64,000 bases of DNA from Onishia taeanensis (lineage in GTDB: Bacteria > Pseudomonadota > Gammaproteobacteria > Pseudomonadales > Halomonadaceae). The stretch spans positions 316,951 through 380,950 of the forward strand of contig NZ_FNCI01000002.1 of assembly GCF_900100755.1 (NCBI RefSeq), written 5' to 3'. The translations under genes and the position numbers were made by a program. Below are positions 38,451-49,556 of the stretch, in pieces (positions within the stretch are counted from its first letter, which is position 1; the number at the start of each line of letters is the position of its first letter). Under the pieces are notes generated by a model. That model saw only the letters and a program-made list of their open reading frames with translations. It ran no database searches and was not told the DNA's origin.

Positions 38451-39322
38451 TGTCCCGGGAGTATCCGATCATCGCCGTGACCGGCTCCAGCGGTGCGGGA
38501 ACCACCACGGTGCGGCGTACCTTCGAGCGCATGTTCGCGCGCGAAGACGTGCATGCTGCGACCGTGGATGGTGATGCCTTTCACCGCTACACCAAGGACG
38601 AGCTGTCACGGATCTTCCGCGAAGAGCCCGAGCGTACCGACGAGCTGTCCCACTTCGCCGTGGAAGCCAACCTGCTCGAGCATCTCGAGGCGCTGTTTCA
38701 GGAGTATGGCGACCAGGGCTCCGGCACTTATCGGCACTATATCCACGCCGAAGACAAGCAGATGATCGAGCTTGGCCATCAGGTCGGCACGTTCACCGAC
38801 TGGCAGTCCCTGCCCAGCGGCACCGACCTGCTGTTCTATGAAGGGCTTCATGGCGGCCTGGTCACCGCCGAGCACGACATCGCCCGCCATGTCGACCTGC
38901 TGGTGGGCGTGGCGCCGACCATGAACCTCGAGTGGATACAGAAGATCGACCGCGACACCAAACTGCGTGGCTACTCCCAGGAGGCGGTGATCGACACCAT
39001 CCTTGGGCGCATGCACGACTACGTTCGCTATATCCAGCCGCAGTTTTCGCGCACCCATATCAACTTCCAGCGGGTGCCGACGGTGGATACCTCCAACCCC
39101 TTCGAGGTGCAGGATATCCCCACCGACGCCGAGTCCTTCGTGGTGATTCGCTTTCGCGACCCCTCCACGGTGGACTTCCCATACCTGCTGGCGATGATTC
39201 AGGATGCCTTCATGAGCCGCCCCCACACCCTGGTGGTGCCCGGGGCGCGCATGCCGCTGGCCATGGAATTGATTCTGGGCCCGCTGGTTCGCCATCTGTT
39301 GGCCCAGCGACGTTTCCGCTAG
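38450..39322 (+). CDS. prkB: Phosphoribulokinase (PrkB-type)
   Basis: The 290-residue protein is a P-loop kinase of the bacterial phosphoribulokinase/uridine kinase type, close to E. coli PrkB over its whole length (for example FYEGLHGG, HVDLLVGV, NLEWIQKI, FSRTHINFQRVPTVDTSNPF). Walker A is GSSGAGTTT (12-20). Classical enzymes make ribulose-1,5-bisphosphate for the Calvin cycle. No RuBisCO is in the window, and in E. coli the role of PrkB is unknown, so substrate and role remain open. Unlike in E. coli, the yhfA-like OsmC gene lies about 2.3 kb away rather than adjacent. Confidence 0.9.
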   Translation: MSREYPIIAVTGSSGAGTTTVRRTFERMFAREDVHAATVDGDAFHRYTKDELSRIFREEPERTDELSHFAVEANLLEHLEALFQEYGDQGSGTYRHYIHAEDKQMIELGHQVGTFTDWQSLPSGTDLLFYEGLHGGLVTAEHDIARHVDLLVGVAPTMNLEWIQKIDRDTKLRGYSQEAVIDTILGRMHDYVRYIQPQFSRTHINFQRVPTVDTSNPFEVQDIPTDAESFVVIRFRDPSTVDFPYLLAMIQDAFMSRPHTLVVPGARMPLAMELILGPLVRHLLAQRRFR

Positions 39323-39386
39323 CCTGCGCCTGTCGCTGCGACCATCACCGATTGATCCTTAACGACCGTTATCAGGGAGAGGCGCC

Positions 39387-39728
39387 ATGGATTGCCTGTT
39401 CTGCAAGATCATCAACCGCGAGATTCCCGCCGATATCGTCTATGAAGACGATGACGTCCTGGCCTTCAACGATATCAACCCCCAGGCGCCGACCCATCAG
39501 CTGGTGATTCCCAAGCGCCATATCTCGACCCTCAACGACATTGCCGAGCAGGACCTGGCGCTGGTCGGCCGCTTGCAGTACACCGCCGCGACCCTGGCCA
39601 GGCAGGCGGGCTTCGCCGATGAGGGCTACCGGGTGGTGATGAACTGCAACGAGCGGGGCGGGCAGACGGTTTATCATATCCACATGCACCTGATGGGCGG
39701 CCGCAACTTCACCTGGCCGGCGGGATGA
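39387..39728 (+). CDS. hinT: HIT family nucleotide hydrolase
   Basis: The 113-residue protein is a histidine triad protein of the HinT branch, with HIHMHLMGG at 97-105 and the start motif CLFCKIINREIPADIVYEDDDVLAF. HinT enzymes hydrolyse purine nucleoside phosphoramidates. GGGAGAGG precedes the ATG. It is upstream of coq7, as in Pseudomonas; a large hairpin separates them. Confidence 0.92.
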   Translation: MDCLFCKIINREIPADIVYEDDDVLAFNDINPQAPTHQLVIPKRHISTLNDIAEQDLALVGRLQYTAATLARQAGFADEGYRVVMNCNERGGQTVYHIHMHLMGGRNFTWPAG

Positions 39729-39780
39729 TCGCCAGCCGGGCGTCGAGCTGAACACCCTCATATCCCCCGCTTGTATCCCC

Positions 39781-39831
39781 GCCAGAGCCCCGCGGCATCG
39801 CTAGCTGTTCGGTAAGCCGCGGGGCTCTGGC
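39781..39831 (+). terminator. Large inverted repeat between hinT and coq7
   Basis: GCCAGAGCCCCGCGGC and GCCGCGGGGCTCTGGC are perfect 16-bp arms around a 19-nt loop. No T-run follows, so it may end transcription weakly, stabilise the 3' end, or have another role. Confidence 0.55.
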
Positions 39832-39922
39832 CTGGTGAGGAGGCCGGCGCGTCAGAATGTCGCCACCGCTTCTGGCGGCGGGGCGGCTCGGGTAGACTAG
39901 AGATAACATCCATGGGGGCCTC

Positions 39923-40564
39923 ATGAACCGTCAGCTTTCCCGCAGTGATCACCTGATCCAGCAGTTCGATACCATTCTGCGCACCCTGGTGCCGCATGCC
40001 GCCCAGCCATCGCGTCCAAGCCCGTCCGCCGGCGTGCAGGACGGCGAGTTCGATGAGGCCGAGCGCGCTCACGCCGAGGGGTTGATGCGCATCAATCACA
40101 CCGGCGAGGTCTGCGCGCAGGCGCTTTATCAAGGCCAGGGACTTACCGCCAAGCTGGCCGACACCCGCAGCCAGATGGAGCAAGCGGCTCAGGAAGAGAT
40201 CGATCACCTGGCCTGGTGCGATGCCCGCCTCGAGGAACTCGGTGGCCGTACCAGCCTGCTCAACCCGCTCTTCTACGGAGCATCCTTCGGCCTCGGCGCC
40301 GTGGCCGGCGCCGTGGGCGACCGGGTCAGCCTGGGCTTCGTTGCCGCCACCGAGGAGCAGGTTGGCAAGCACCTGGAAGAGCACCTCGAGGCATTGCCGT
40401 CGGGCGATCGTCGTTCACGGGCGGTGCTTGAGAAGATGCACGAAGACGAGGCCCACCACGAACGCTGGGCCCTGGAAGCTGGCGGCGCCGAGTTCCCGGC
40501 GCCGGTCAAGGCGGGCATGCGGCTGGTGTCCAAGCTGATGACCAAATCCGTCTACAAGCTTTGA
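39923..40564 (+). CDS. coq7: 3-demethoxyubiquinol 3-hydroxylase (Coq7)
   Basis: Coq7 hydroxylates demethoxyubiquinone in ubiquinone synthesis. The 213-residue protein has the di-iron ligand pattern: E60-type [15 protein letters not shown], then EEIDHLAWC, then [11 protein letters not shown]-like [14 protein letters not shown]. This is the Coq7 form used by Pseudomonas and Halomonas in place of UbiF. Start ATG 39923 has a GGGGG site. Order hinT-coq7-speD-OsmC matches Pseudomonas. Confidence 0.95.
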   Translation: MNRQLSRSDHLIQQFDTILRTLVPHAAQPSRPSPSAGVQDGEFDEAERAHAEGLMRINHTGEVCAQALYQGQGLTAKLADTRSQMEQAAQEEIDHLAWCDARLEELGGRTSLLNPLFYGASFGLGAVAGAVGDRVSLGFVAATEEQVGKHLEEHLEALPSGDRRSRAVLEKMHEDEAHHERWALEAGGAEFPAPVKAGMRLVSKLMTKSVYKL

Positions 40565-40599
40565 GCTCGAAGCCGAGAGCTTGAAGCCCCCCATCGAGT

Positions 40600-40640
40600 G
40601 AACCCCACCCCGGTCATGCCGAGGTGGGGTTCGCGTTTTC
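40600..40640. terminator. Terminator between convergent coq7 and speD
   Basis: GAACCCCACC pairs with GGTGGGGTTC (10 bp, with extra pairing inside), then GCGTTTTC. It lies between converging genes and could serve both. Just before it, AGCTCGAAGC (40564-40573) and AGCTTGAAGC (40578-40587) form a short direct repeat. Confidence 0.75.
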
Positions 40641-40686
40641 TTGCCGCTGCAAGCTTACCGCTCAAGGCTCCCGCGCTGCGCGCGGG

Positions 40687-41481
40687 CTAGTCCATATTGC
40701 GCGAGTAGAAGATTTCGAGCATCTCCTTGCGCAGGCGACTCTCGATGTTGCGGGCTTCCTCGAAGGTCAGGTCGCGCCGCGAGGTGCCGAACAGATAGTT
40801 GTCGAGTTCGAAGTCCTTCAGCAACATCTTGGTGTGGAACATGTTTTCCTGATAGACGTTGACGTCGACCATCTGATAGGCGTTCTTGGTGTCCTCGGCC
40901 AGGTAGTCCTGGATCGAGGTAATGGCATGGTCGATGAACAGCTTCTTGCCGTCGACGTCGCGGGTGAAGCCGCGCACCCGGTAGTCCATGGTGACGATGT
41001 CGGAATCGAAGCTGTGGATCAGGTAGTTCAACGCCTTGAGGGGGCTGATCATGCCGCAGGTCGAGACGTCGATGTCCAGGCGGAAGGTGCTGATGCCGTT
41101 ATCCGGGTGAGATTCCGGGTAGCTGTGCACCGTGACGTGGCTCTTGTCCAAGTGACCGACCACGGTTTCCGGCAGCGGGCCCGGGCCAGGCGCCGTCTGC
41201 TCCGGCGCTGGGTCCTCGAGCTCGTGCTCGGCGATCAAAATGGTCACGCTGGCACCGTGGGGCTCGTAGTCCTGACGCGAAATGTTGAGCACATGGGCGC
41301 CGATGATGTTGGTGACATCCTTGAGGATCTGCGTCAGCCGTTCGGCGTTGTAGAGCTCATCGATGTAGTCGATGTAGGCCCGACGCTGCTCTTCGGTCTT
41401 GGCGTAGCAGATGTCGTAGATGTTGAAGCTCAACGAACTGGTCAGGTTGTTGAAGCCGTGGAGTCGGAGATTGTTGCTCAC
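40687..41481 (-). CDS. speD: S-adenosylmethionine decarboxylase proenzyme
   Basis: SpeD decarboxylates SAM to provide aminopropyl groups for spermidine. The 264-residue proenzyme matches E. coli SpeD in length. The pyruvoyl group forms by cleavage before Ser114 in [16 protein letters not shown]. The GTG at 41481 is the start: it gives the E. coli length and has GGGAGG 8 nt upstream; an ATG 63 nt further upstream lacks similarity. It is of the gammaproteobacterial large type. It converges with coq7. Confidence 0.94.
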   Translation of the reverse strand: MSNNLRLHGFNNLTSSLSFNIYDICYAKTEEQRRAYIDYIDELYNAERLTQILKDVTNIIGAHVLNISRQDYEPHGASVTILIAEHELEDPAPEQTAPGPGPLPETVVGHLDKSHVTVHSYPESHPDNGISTFRLDIDVSTCGMISPLKALNYLIHSFDSDIVTMDYRVRGFTRDVDGKKLFIDHAITSIQDYLAEDTKNAYQMVDVNVYQENMFHTKMLLKDFELDNYLFGTSRRDLTFEEARNIESRLRKEMLEIFYSRNMD

Positions 41482-41609
41482 GTCCGAGCCTCCCTCAGGT
41501 GCTTGAGTGCGTGGTATGCCTGTCGGACTAGGCCGGGGCTGCATGAAAGGCGCGTATTATGCACACCCCGGGACACAGGCGCACCTGCTCCGGGGAGTTT
41601 TCTAACGGG

Positions 41610-42029
41610 TCACGCTTCTACGATAGTCACGGAGTGTGTCACTTCGACGCCACCGCTGGCGAGCATGATGGAGGCGCTGCAGTATTTCTCTGCCGAGAGG
41701 GCCACCGCCCGCTCGACCTGCTTCTCCTTGAGGCCCTGGCCGGTCACCGTGAAATGCACATGGATCTTGGTGAAGACGCTGGGCACGCTGTCGGCGCGCT
41801 CGGCCTCGACGCTGGCCACGCAATCGCTGACCGGGGCGCGGGACTTCTCGAGAATCTGCAGCACATCGAAGGACGTGCAGGCGCCGAGCCCCATCAGCAT
41901 CATCTCCATGGGGCGGGGGCCGGTGTCGCGGCCGCCGTGGTCGGGGGGACCGTCGATCACCACGCTGTGGCCGCTGCCCGATTCGGCGACGAACTGACGA
42001 CCGTCGGTCCACTTGACGCTGGCTTTCAT
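41610..42029 (-). CDS. OsmC family protein (YhfA-like)
   Basis: The 139-residue OsmC/Ohr-fold protein is of the YhfA branch, with PRPMEMMLMGLGACTSFDVLQIL near the first catalytic Cys and a later KYCSASIML with the second. YhfA-type members are probably thiol-dependent peroxidases, but activity is not proven. The ATG at 42029 gives the usual length; the frame extends upstream without similarity. In Pseudomonas and E. coli it adjoins the crp/vfr gene; here the next gene is murU. Confidence 0.9.
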   Translation of the reverse strand: MKASVKWTDGRQFVAESGSGHSVVIDGPPDHGGRDTGPRPMEMMLMGLGACTSFDVLQILEKSRAPVSDCVASVEAERADSVPSVFTKIHVHFTVTGQGLKEKQVERAVALSAEKYCSASIMLASGGVEVTHSVTIVEA

Positions 42030-42156
42030 GAGGCAACTTCTCCGTCTGGCATCAATATCAATAAATAGATACGCCACCCACAGGATGACGCCGGTTTGTG
42101 GCGCCAACGCGGCGTTGGGCGATGCGTTTTGCGCTACGCAAGAAAAAACGAGGCAC

Positions 42157-43889
<1,733 letters not shown>

Positions 43890-44040
43890 GGGCTCTCCTG
43901 TGGTGATGCGTGTCGCGGCGTAGTTGTTGACGCTCACTCGGGCGCCGCGCATGCTGCAATCCGTGCTCGTCAATGGCCGGATCATCGACAGCCAGCAGCA
44001 GCGCCGGCCGAGCGGTGGCAGACAGCCGGGATTCGGCCTG

Positions 44041-44046
44041 TATAAT
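44041..44046 (+). promoter_or_regulatory. -10 box of the lptD promoter
   Basis: Consensus TATAAT 33 nt before the lptD start. It begins a 16-bp block, TATAATACCGATTTCA, that also occurs at 11739-11754 by the tRNA-Leu promoter. No strong -35 is visible at 17 nt. Confidence 0.55.
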
Positions 44047-44078
44047 ACCGATTTCACCCGTCAAGGACAGCGAGGAAG

Positions 44079-46526
44079 ATGGGCAAGCGACTCTACTGGA
44101 CTGCCCTGGCCGGCCTCACCGCCGTTGCCGGCGGTAACGCCCTGGCAGCGCCGCCGGCGCCCCTGCCAGCGGAACAGCTCGATTGGCAACCCTGGGGCGA
44201 TGATGCGCCTTCAGGGGCGCTGTGCCGCGGCCGCTACGTGATGCCGCCATATCGGCTGCCGCCCGCCGACACCCCCGGCGACGTCAGTTCTTCCTCGGAC
44301 CGGGCTCGCTATGGCGAAGACGGCTCGGTGAGTCTGGCCGGCGAAGTGCTGCTGCGCCGCGATAACAGCCAGGTCGAGGCACCCGAGGTGCGGGTGGGGC
44401 CCGCGCGGGAGAGCGCCCAGGTAACGGGGCCGCTGGCCCTGCGCGACCAGGGGCTACTGGTGCGCGGCGATGCCGCCGAGGTGTCGCTGCAGAGCGATGC
44501 GGCTTCGGTGGATGTCGCGCACTACGTGGCCCACGAGGCTCGCCTGCGTGGGGACGCCCAGCGCTTGGCCCGCCTCGAGGATGGCCGCTACCGGCTCACC
44601 GACGCCAGTTTCACGACCTGTGAGCCGGGCAGCCAGGCGTGGCGGCTGGTGGGCAGCGATATCTTGCTGGATCGCGAGGCAGGCTTCGGAACCGCCACCC
44701 ACGCTCGCCTCGAAGTCCAGGATGTGCCGGTCTTCTACTGGCCTTGGGTGCGTTTTCCGATCGACGATCGCCGCCAGAGTGGCTTCCTGTGGCCGGTGCT
44801 CAGTGCCTCCGGCGATGGCCTCGACTACGCCCAGCCTTATTACTTCAACCTGGCGCCGAATTACGACGCGACCCTGACGCCGCGCTTCATTAGTGACCGT
44901 GGTTTCCTGCTGGGCGGTGAGTTCCGCTATTTGCAGCAGGGCCCCTCGCAACAGGGCTATGCCGGCACGATCGAAGGCGCCTATCTGGCCAACGATCAGG
45001 GCAAGAGTTCATCCAATCCCAATGATCCGCCCGATGCCTTCGAGGGCGAGGATCGCTGGTATGTGGATTACCGCCATCAGGGCCGTCTGAACCAGCGCAT
45101 GGATTACCGGCTCGCCTATGGCGCCGCCAGCGACGGGCGTTACTTCGATGATTTCGGCCGCGATTTCGGCGAGTCCGACACCGCTTACCTGCCGCGTCTG
45201 GCGCTGTTCGATTACAGCGGTGATACCTGGCAACTCGAAGCCCGCGCCCAGGGATATCAGCGGCTCGACTATCCGCTGGCCGAGCGTGACAAGCCTTTCT
45301 ATCGTTTGCCGAGCCTGACCGCCAATGCTCGCTGGGATCAGGACAATGGCTTCTATCAACAGTGGCGCTCCAACGCGACCTACTTCTGGCGTGATGTCAT
45401 CGAGCAGCAAGTGCCGTTGCGCGAGGCCGCGACCGGTAGCCGTGTGCACCTGGCGCCGGCGCTTGGGTGGCGAGCCGATCCCAGCTGGGGCTTTTTGGAG
45501 CCCAGGGTCGAGCTGCTGCACACCGCCTACGAGCTCGACTACGGCAACCTGAATACCGACCGTGACACTACGCTTTCGCGTACCGTGCCGGTCAGCTCGT
45601 TGGATGGCGGCCTGGTCTTCGAGCGCGACCTTTCGGCCTTCGGTGAAGGCTACCGACAGACCCTGGAGCCGCGCCTCAACTATGCCTATGTGCCGGCCGA
45701 GGATCAGCAGGAATTTCCGGACTTCGATACCAACGAGCGGGCCTTCTCCTGGGGGCAGCTGTGGTCGCCGTATCGCTTCTCCGGTGTGGATCGGGTGGGC
45801 GATCTCAACCGTCTTTCGGCCGGCCTCAGTTCTCGGCTTCTCGAGGATGACAGCGGCCGCCAGCGCCTCGATGTCGGTGTCGGCCAGGGCTTTTACTTCG
45901 AAGATCGCTATATCGACATGAACGGTGACCCGGATACGCTGCCGGATCGCGACACCAACTATGCGGCCTGGTATCGCGCGACCCGCGATCGCACGCCGCT
46001 GGTGACGAACATCGACTGGCAGATCAACGATTACTGGAGCACTCGCTACGCCTGGCTCTATGACACCGAGCGGGAAGTGACCGAGCGCAACGGCATCGAT
46101 CTGGCCTATCGGGACCCTCGCGGCCATGTGCTGAACCTCGGCTATCGCTGGGAGCTGCAGGGCTTCGATCCCTCTGCCGACGACCCCGAAGACAGGCTCG
46201 GTTACAACCGCGAAGAGTTCGATGTGTCCTTCGCGCTGCAGGCCAGCAAGCAAGTCGACCTGATCGGCCGCTATTTGTACGACAACACCAACGACCGCTC
46301 GCTGGAGCGCCTGGCGGGTGTGCAGTGGAACGACTGCTGCTATGGTCTGCAGCTGGTATGGCGTGAGTGGGTCGAGGACAACGACACCGCCAACACCATT
46401 GCCGACGACTATACCGATCGCGGCATCTTCCTGCGCTTCATCTTCAAGGGCCTCGGCGGAGTGGGCCAGGAAGCCGACAGTTATTTCGAGCAAGCCATTC
46501 CAGGCTATCGCTCAACCGCCTTTTGA
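44079..46526 (+). CDS. lptD: LPS-assembly protein LptD
   Basis: LptD with LptE inserts lipopolysaccharide into the outer leaflet of the outer membrane. The 815-residue precursor has a signal peptide (about 1-23), the N-terminal OstA/LptA-like beta-jellyroll (about 90-200), and a C-terminal beta-barrel. Cys49, Cys189 and the CC pair near residue 755 fit the usual disulfide pattern. It has GAGGA before ATG and heads lptD-surA-pdxA-rsmA-apaG-apaH-glpE-cca. Confidence 0.95.
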   Translation: MGKRLYWTALAGLTAVAGGNALAAPPAPLPAEQLDWQPWGDDAPSGALCRGRYVMPPYRLPPADTPGDVSSSSDRARYGEDGSVSLAGEVLLRRDNSQVEAPEVRVGPARESAQVTGPLALRDQGLLVRGDAAEVSLQSDAASVDVAHYVAHEARLRGDAQRLARLEDGRYRLTDASFTTCEPGSQAWRLVGSDILLDREAGFGTATHARLEVQDVPVFYWPWVRFPIDDRRQSGFLWPVLSASGDGLDYAQPYYFNLAPNYDATLTPRFISDRGFLLGGEFRYLQQGPSQQGYAGTIEGAYLANDQGKSSSNPNDPPDAFEGEDRWYVDYRHQGRLNQRMDYRLAYGAASDGRYFDDFGRDFGESDTAYLPRLALFDYSGDTWQLEARAQGYQRLDYPLAERDKPFYRLPSLTANARWDQDNGFYQQWRSNATYFWRDVIEQQVPLREAATGSRVHLAPALGWRADPSWGFLEPRVELLHTAYELDYGNLNTDRDTTLSRTVPVSSLDGGLVFERDLSAFGEGYRQTLEPRLNYAYVPAEDQQEFPDFDTNERAFSWGQLWSPYRFSGVDRVGDLNRLSAGLSSRLLEDDSGRQRLDVGVGQGFYFEDRYIDMNGDPDTLPDRDTNYAAWYRATRDRTPLVTNIDWQINDYWSTRYAWLYDTEREVTERNGIDLAYRDPRGHVLNLGYRWELQGFDPSADDPEDRLGYNREEFDVSFALQASKQVDLIGRYLYDNTNDRSLERLAGVQWNDCCYGLQLVWREWVEDNDTANTIADDYTDRGIFLRFIFKGLGGVGQEADSYFEQAIPGYRSTAF

Positions 46527-46576
46527 GCGCTTCGGCGCGAAGGCATCGACACACGAGACGAGTCAATGAGGTATAT

Positions 46577-47569
46577 ATGCGCAGTCGACTGATCGCCCCG
46601 CTGGCCATGGCCCTGATGATGGCCCTGCCCTTGGGCGCGGCCCCGCTGACGGCAGCGGCCCAGCAGTTAAAGCCGCTCGATCACATCGTGGCGGTCGTCA
46701 ATGAGGGCGCGATCATGTATAGCGAACTCGAGAGCCGAGTCGCCCGGGTACGTGACCAGCTGTCCCAGCGCGGTGTCACACCGCCAAGCGACGCGGCACT
46801 CGAGCAGCAGGTGCTGGATCGCATGATCGTCGAAGAAATCCAGCTGCAGATGGCCCGCGATGCCAACCTGAGCGTCGATGACACCGAGCTCAATCGCACG
46901 GTGCGTAGCGTCGCCGAGAATAACGGCATGAGCCTCGAGGCGTTTGCCGATACCCTCGAGGCCGATGGCCTTTCGCTTGCCGCGGTGCGCGAGGACGTGC
47001 GTCGCGAGCTTCTGATGCGCCAGCTTCAGCAGCGCCGCGTGGCCAGTCGGGTTACCGTCAGCGAACGCGAAGTAGATCGCTATCTGGAGCAGCAGGGCGC
47101 CAACGACGGCGTGCGCTATCGCCTGGCGCACATCATGGTCGCGCTGCCTCAGTCGCCGAGCCAAGCGCAGATCGACGATGCGCGCGACAAGATCGAGGAC
47201 CTGCGTCGCCAGCTTGAGAATGGCGCCGATTTCGCCAGCCTGGCGGCCGCCGAGTCCGACGGTGGCCAGGCGCTGAACGGCGGCGATCTGGGTTGGCGCG
47301 CGGCCGCCGAGATACCCAGCATCTTCACCAATGCCGTGCCGTCGCTGGACGTGGGTGAAGTCTCTGAGCCGATCCGAAGCCCCAGCGGCTTCCACCTGGT
47401 CAAGCTGTCCGACCGCGAAGGCGGCCAGGGCCGCAACCTGACCCAGCGTGATCAGGTCCGCCAGACCCTCTTCCAGCGCAAGGCCAATGACGAGATGGAG
47501 GTCTGGCTGCAGGAGATCCGCGCCGATGCCTACATCGACAATCGCCTGAATGAGTCCGGCGCCTCATGA
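46577..47569 (+). CDS. surA: Periplasmic chaperone SurA with one parvulin domain
   Basis: SurA escorts outer-membrane proteins, including LptD, through the periplasm. The 330-residue precursor has a signal peptide (cleavage near AAA-QQ, about residue 28), the SurA N-terminal domain (about 33-160), one rotamase/parvulin domain (about 181-280, LAHIMVALPQSPS through GFHLVKLSDREGG) and the C-terminal helix. E. coli SurA (428 residues) has two parvulin domains; the retained one aligns with P1, and P2 is missing with no frameshift. ATG 46577 has GAGG and follows lptD by 50 nt. Confidence 0.93.
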   Translation: MRSRLIAPLAMALMMALPLGAAPLTAAAQQLKPLDHIVAVVNEGAIMYSELESRVARVRDQLSQRGVTPPSDAALEQQVLDRMIVEEIQLQMARDANLSVDDTELNRTVRSVAENNGMSLEAFADTLEADGLSLAAVREDVRRELLMRQLQQRRVASRVTVSEREVDRYLEQQGANDGVRYRLAHIMVALPQSPSQAQIDDARDKIEDLRRQLENGADFASLAAAESDGGQALNGGDLGWRAAAEIPSIFTNAVPSLDVGEVSEPIRSPSGFHLVKLSDREGGQGRNLTQRDQVRQTLFQRKANDEMEVWLQEIRADAYIDNRLNESGAS

Positions 47570-48633
47570 TCCAGCCGGTACTGGCGCTGACCACCGGCGA
47601 ACCCGCCGGGATCGGCCCGGAACTGGCGCTGATGCTGGCCGCCGAGGGCTTCGCCGGAGCCGCGTCAGGCGCCGGCGTCGCCCCGGATTTCAGCGTCGTG
47701 GCGGTGGGGGATCCCTCGCTGCTCGAGGCGCGAGCCCAAGAGTTGGGGCTTGGCGTCACGGTCAAGGTGCTGGCGCCAGGCGAGACGCCGCCGGCGCCGT
47801 GCCCCGGCGTGCTGCCGGTGTGGCCAGTGGCCCTCAAGGCGCCGTGCCGCGTCGGTGAACTCGACCCCGCCAACGGCGCCTATGTGCTCGAAATCCTGGA
47901 CCTGGCCGTCGCCGCCTGCCGCGAGGGCCAGGCCCAGGGCATGGTGACCGCGCCGCTGCACAAGGGTGTGATCATCGAAGGTGGCCAGGCGGGCTTTACC
48001 GGCCATACCGAGTACCTGCGCGATGCCTGCGGGGTCGAAGAGGTGGTGATGATGCTGGCCACCGATCAGGCGCTCCACGGGCAGCTCGAGGGGCCGTCTC
48101 CTTGCGCTCTGCGGGTGGCGCTGGCCACGACGCACCTGCCGCTGCGCGAGGTCGCCGATGCCATCACCGCCGAGGGGCTGAGCCGGGTGCTGCGCATTCT
48201 CGATGCCGACCTAAAGCGCTATTTCGGCCTCGCTGCGCCGCGTCTCAAGGTCTGTGGCTTGAACCCCCATGCCGGCGAGGATGGCCATCTCGGCCGCGAG
48301 GAACTCGAGACCATCACCCCGACGCTTGAGCGCCTGGCAGCCGAAGGGTTCGACGTGCGTGGCCCCTATCCTGCCGATACCCTCTTCACGCCGCGCCATC
48401 TCGATGACGCCGACGCGGTGTTGGCGATGTATCATGATCAGGGGCTCGCCGTACTCAAGTACGCAGGCTTCGGACGCGCCGCCAACATTACCTTGGGCCT
48501 GCCGCTGGTTCGCACCTCGGTGGATCACGGCACCGCCCTGGATCTTGCCGGGCGTGGCGTCGCCGACGCCGGCAGCCTGCGCGTCGCCTTGAATCTGGCG
48601 GCCGAAATGGCCGCCTGCGGAACCCAGCCCTAG
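47566..48633 (+). CDS. pdxA: 4-hydroxythreonine-4-phosphate dehydrogenase
   Basis: PdxA oxidises 4-phosphohydroxy-L-threonine in pyridoxal phosphate synthesis. The 355-residue protein starts LALTTGEPAGIGPELAL. It shows metal-binding histidines in FTGHTEYLRD, NPHAGEDGHLG and MYHDQGLAVLKY. Its ATGA overlaps the surA stop by 4 nt. The inserted loop near residues 31-43 is Ala/Gly-rich and longer than usual. Confidence 0.94.
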   Translation: MIQPVLALTTGEPAGIGPELALMLAAEGFAGAASGAGVAPDFSVVAVGDPSLLEARAQELGLGVTVKVLAPGETPPAPCPGVLPVWPVALKAPCRVGELDPANGAYVLEILDLAVAACREGQAQGMVTAPLHKGVIIEGGQAGFTGHTEYLRDACGVEEVVMMLATDQALHGQLEGPSPCALRVALATTHLPLREVADAITAEGLSRVLRILDADLKRYFGLAAPRLKVCGLNPHAGEDGHLGREELETITPTLERLAAEGFDVRGPYPADTLFTPRHLDDADAVLAMYHDQGLAVLKYAGFGRAANITLGLPLVRTSVDHGTALDLAGRGVADAGSLRVALNLAAEMAACGTQP

Positions 48634-48749
48634 CCGGCCCTAGCCGTGCGTTTACTTCCGCAAGCGTGCTGGGCCGCCATCGCCGGTCGATGTCGGACTC
48701 GCTGTCGGTAAGCGTTAACCCCTGTCAGAACCAAAGGATCATCCATCGC

Positions 48750-49556
48750 ATGTCTTCACGCCCACCCATGCATCGGGCCCGCAAGCGCTTCGGCCAGAAC
48801 TTCCTACGCGATACGGGCATCATTTCGCGCATCGTGCGGGCCATCGACCCGCGTGCCGGCGAGCGTCTGGTCGAGATCGGCCCCGGCCAGGGCGCGCTGA
48901 CCGAGCCGTTGATCGAGGCCGCCGGTGGCGCCCTTGAGGTGATCGAGCTCGACCGTGACCTGATCCCCGGCCTGCGTGTGCAGTTCTTTCAGTACCCTGA
49001 CTTCGTGATCCACGAAGGCGATGCCCTGGCGTTCGACTTCGCCGCGCTGCGCGGTGACGGCCCAGCGCTGCGGGTGGTGGGCAACCTGCCCTACAACATC
49101 TCCACGCCGTTAATCGTGCATCTGCTCGAGGCCACCGGGGCGATTGCCGACATGCACTTCATGTTGCAGAAGGAAGTGGTCGAACGCCTGGCCGCCGAGC
49201 CCGGCAGCACCCACTGGGGGCGGCTGTCGGTGCTGGCGCAATACCATTGCCGGGTCGAGTCGCTGTTCGTGGTGCCGCCGGAAGCCTTCGTGCCGCAGCC
49301 CAAGGTCGAATCGGCCATCGTGCGGCTGACTCCCCACGCAACCCTGCCGCATCCGGCCAAGGATCCGGCCCTGCTGTTCGACCTGGTCCGTGAGGCCTTT
49401 GGCCAGCGTCGCAAGACCCTGCGCAACAACCTCAAGGGGCGCGTGTCCGCCGAGGCCCTGGAAGCGTTGGGGATCGACCCGACCCGGCGCCCGCAGACGC
49501 TCTCCATCGAGGAGTTCGTGCGCATCGCCGACCACCTGGCCGAGGAGGCCGCATGA
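48750..49556 (+). CDS. rsmA: 16S rRNA dimethyladenosine transferase (KsgA)
   Basis: KsgA dimethylates A1518 and A1519 of 16S rRNA. The 268-residue protein has the motifs KRFGQNFLRD, GPGQGALTE (SAM binding) and NLPYNIS (catalytic). The ATG at 48750 is preceded by AAAGGAT at about 11 nt. The end overlaps apaG by 4 nt. Confidence 0.95.
   Translation: MSSRPPMHRARKRFGQNFLRDTGIISRIVRAIDPRAGERLVEIGPGQGALTEPLIEAAGGALEVIELDRDLIPGLRVQFFQYPDFVIHEGDALAFDFAALRGDGPALRVVGNLPYNISTPLIVHLLEATGAIADMHFMLQKEVVERLAAEPGSTHWGRLSVLAQYHCRVESLFVVPPEAFVPQPKVESAIVRLTPHATLPHPAKDPALLFDLVREAFGQRRKTLRNNLKGRVSAEALEALGIDPTRRPQTLSIEEFVRIADHLAEEAA

Noticed and set aside
38450-39322. Calvin-cycle interpretation of the phosphoribulokinase
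   Set aside because: No RuBisCO or carboxysome gene is present in the window, and the sequence is of the PrkB type seen in heterotrophs, so autotrophy is not claimed.
40624-41997. 457-codon plus-strand frame opposite speD and the OsmC gene
   Set aside because: It spans two well-supported minus-strand genes and reads as their complement.
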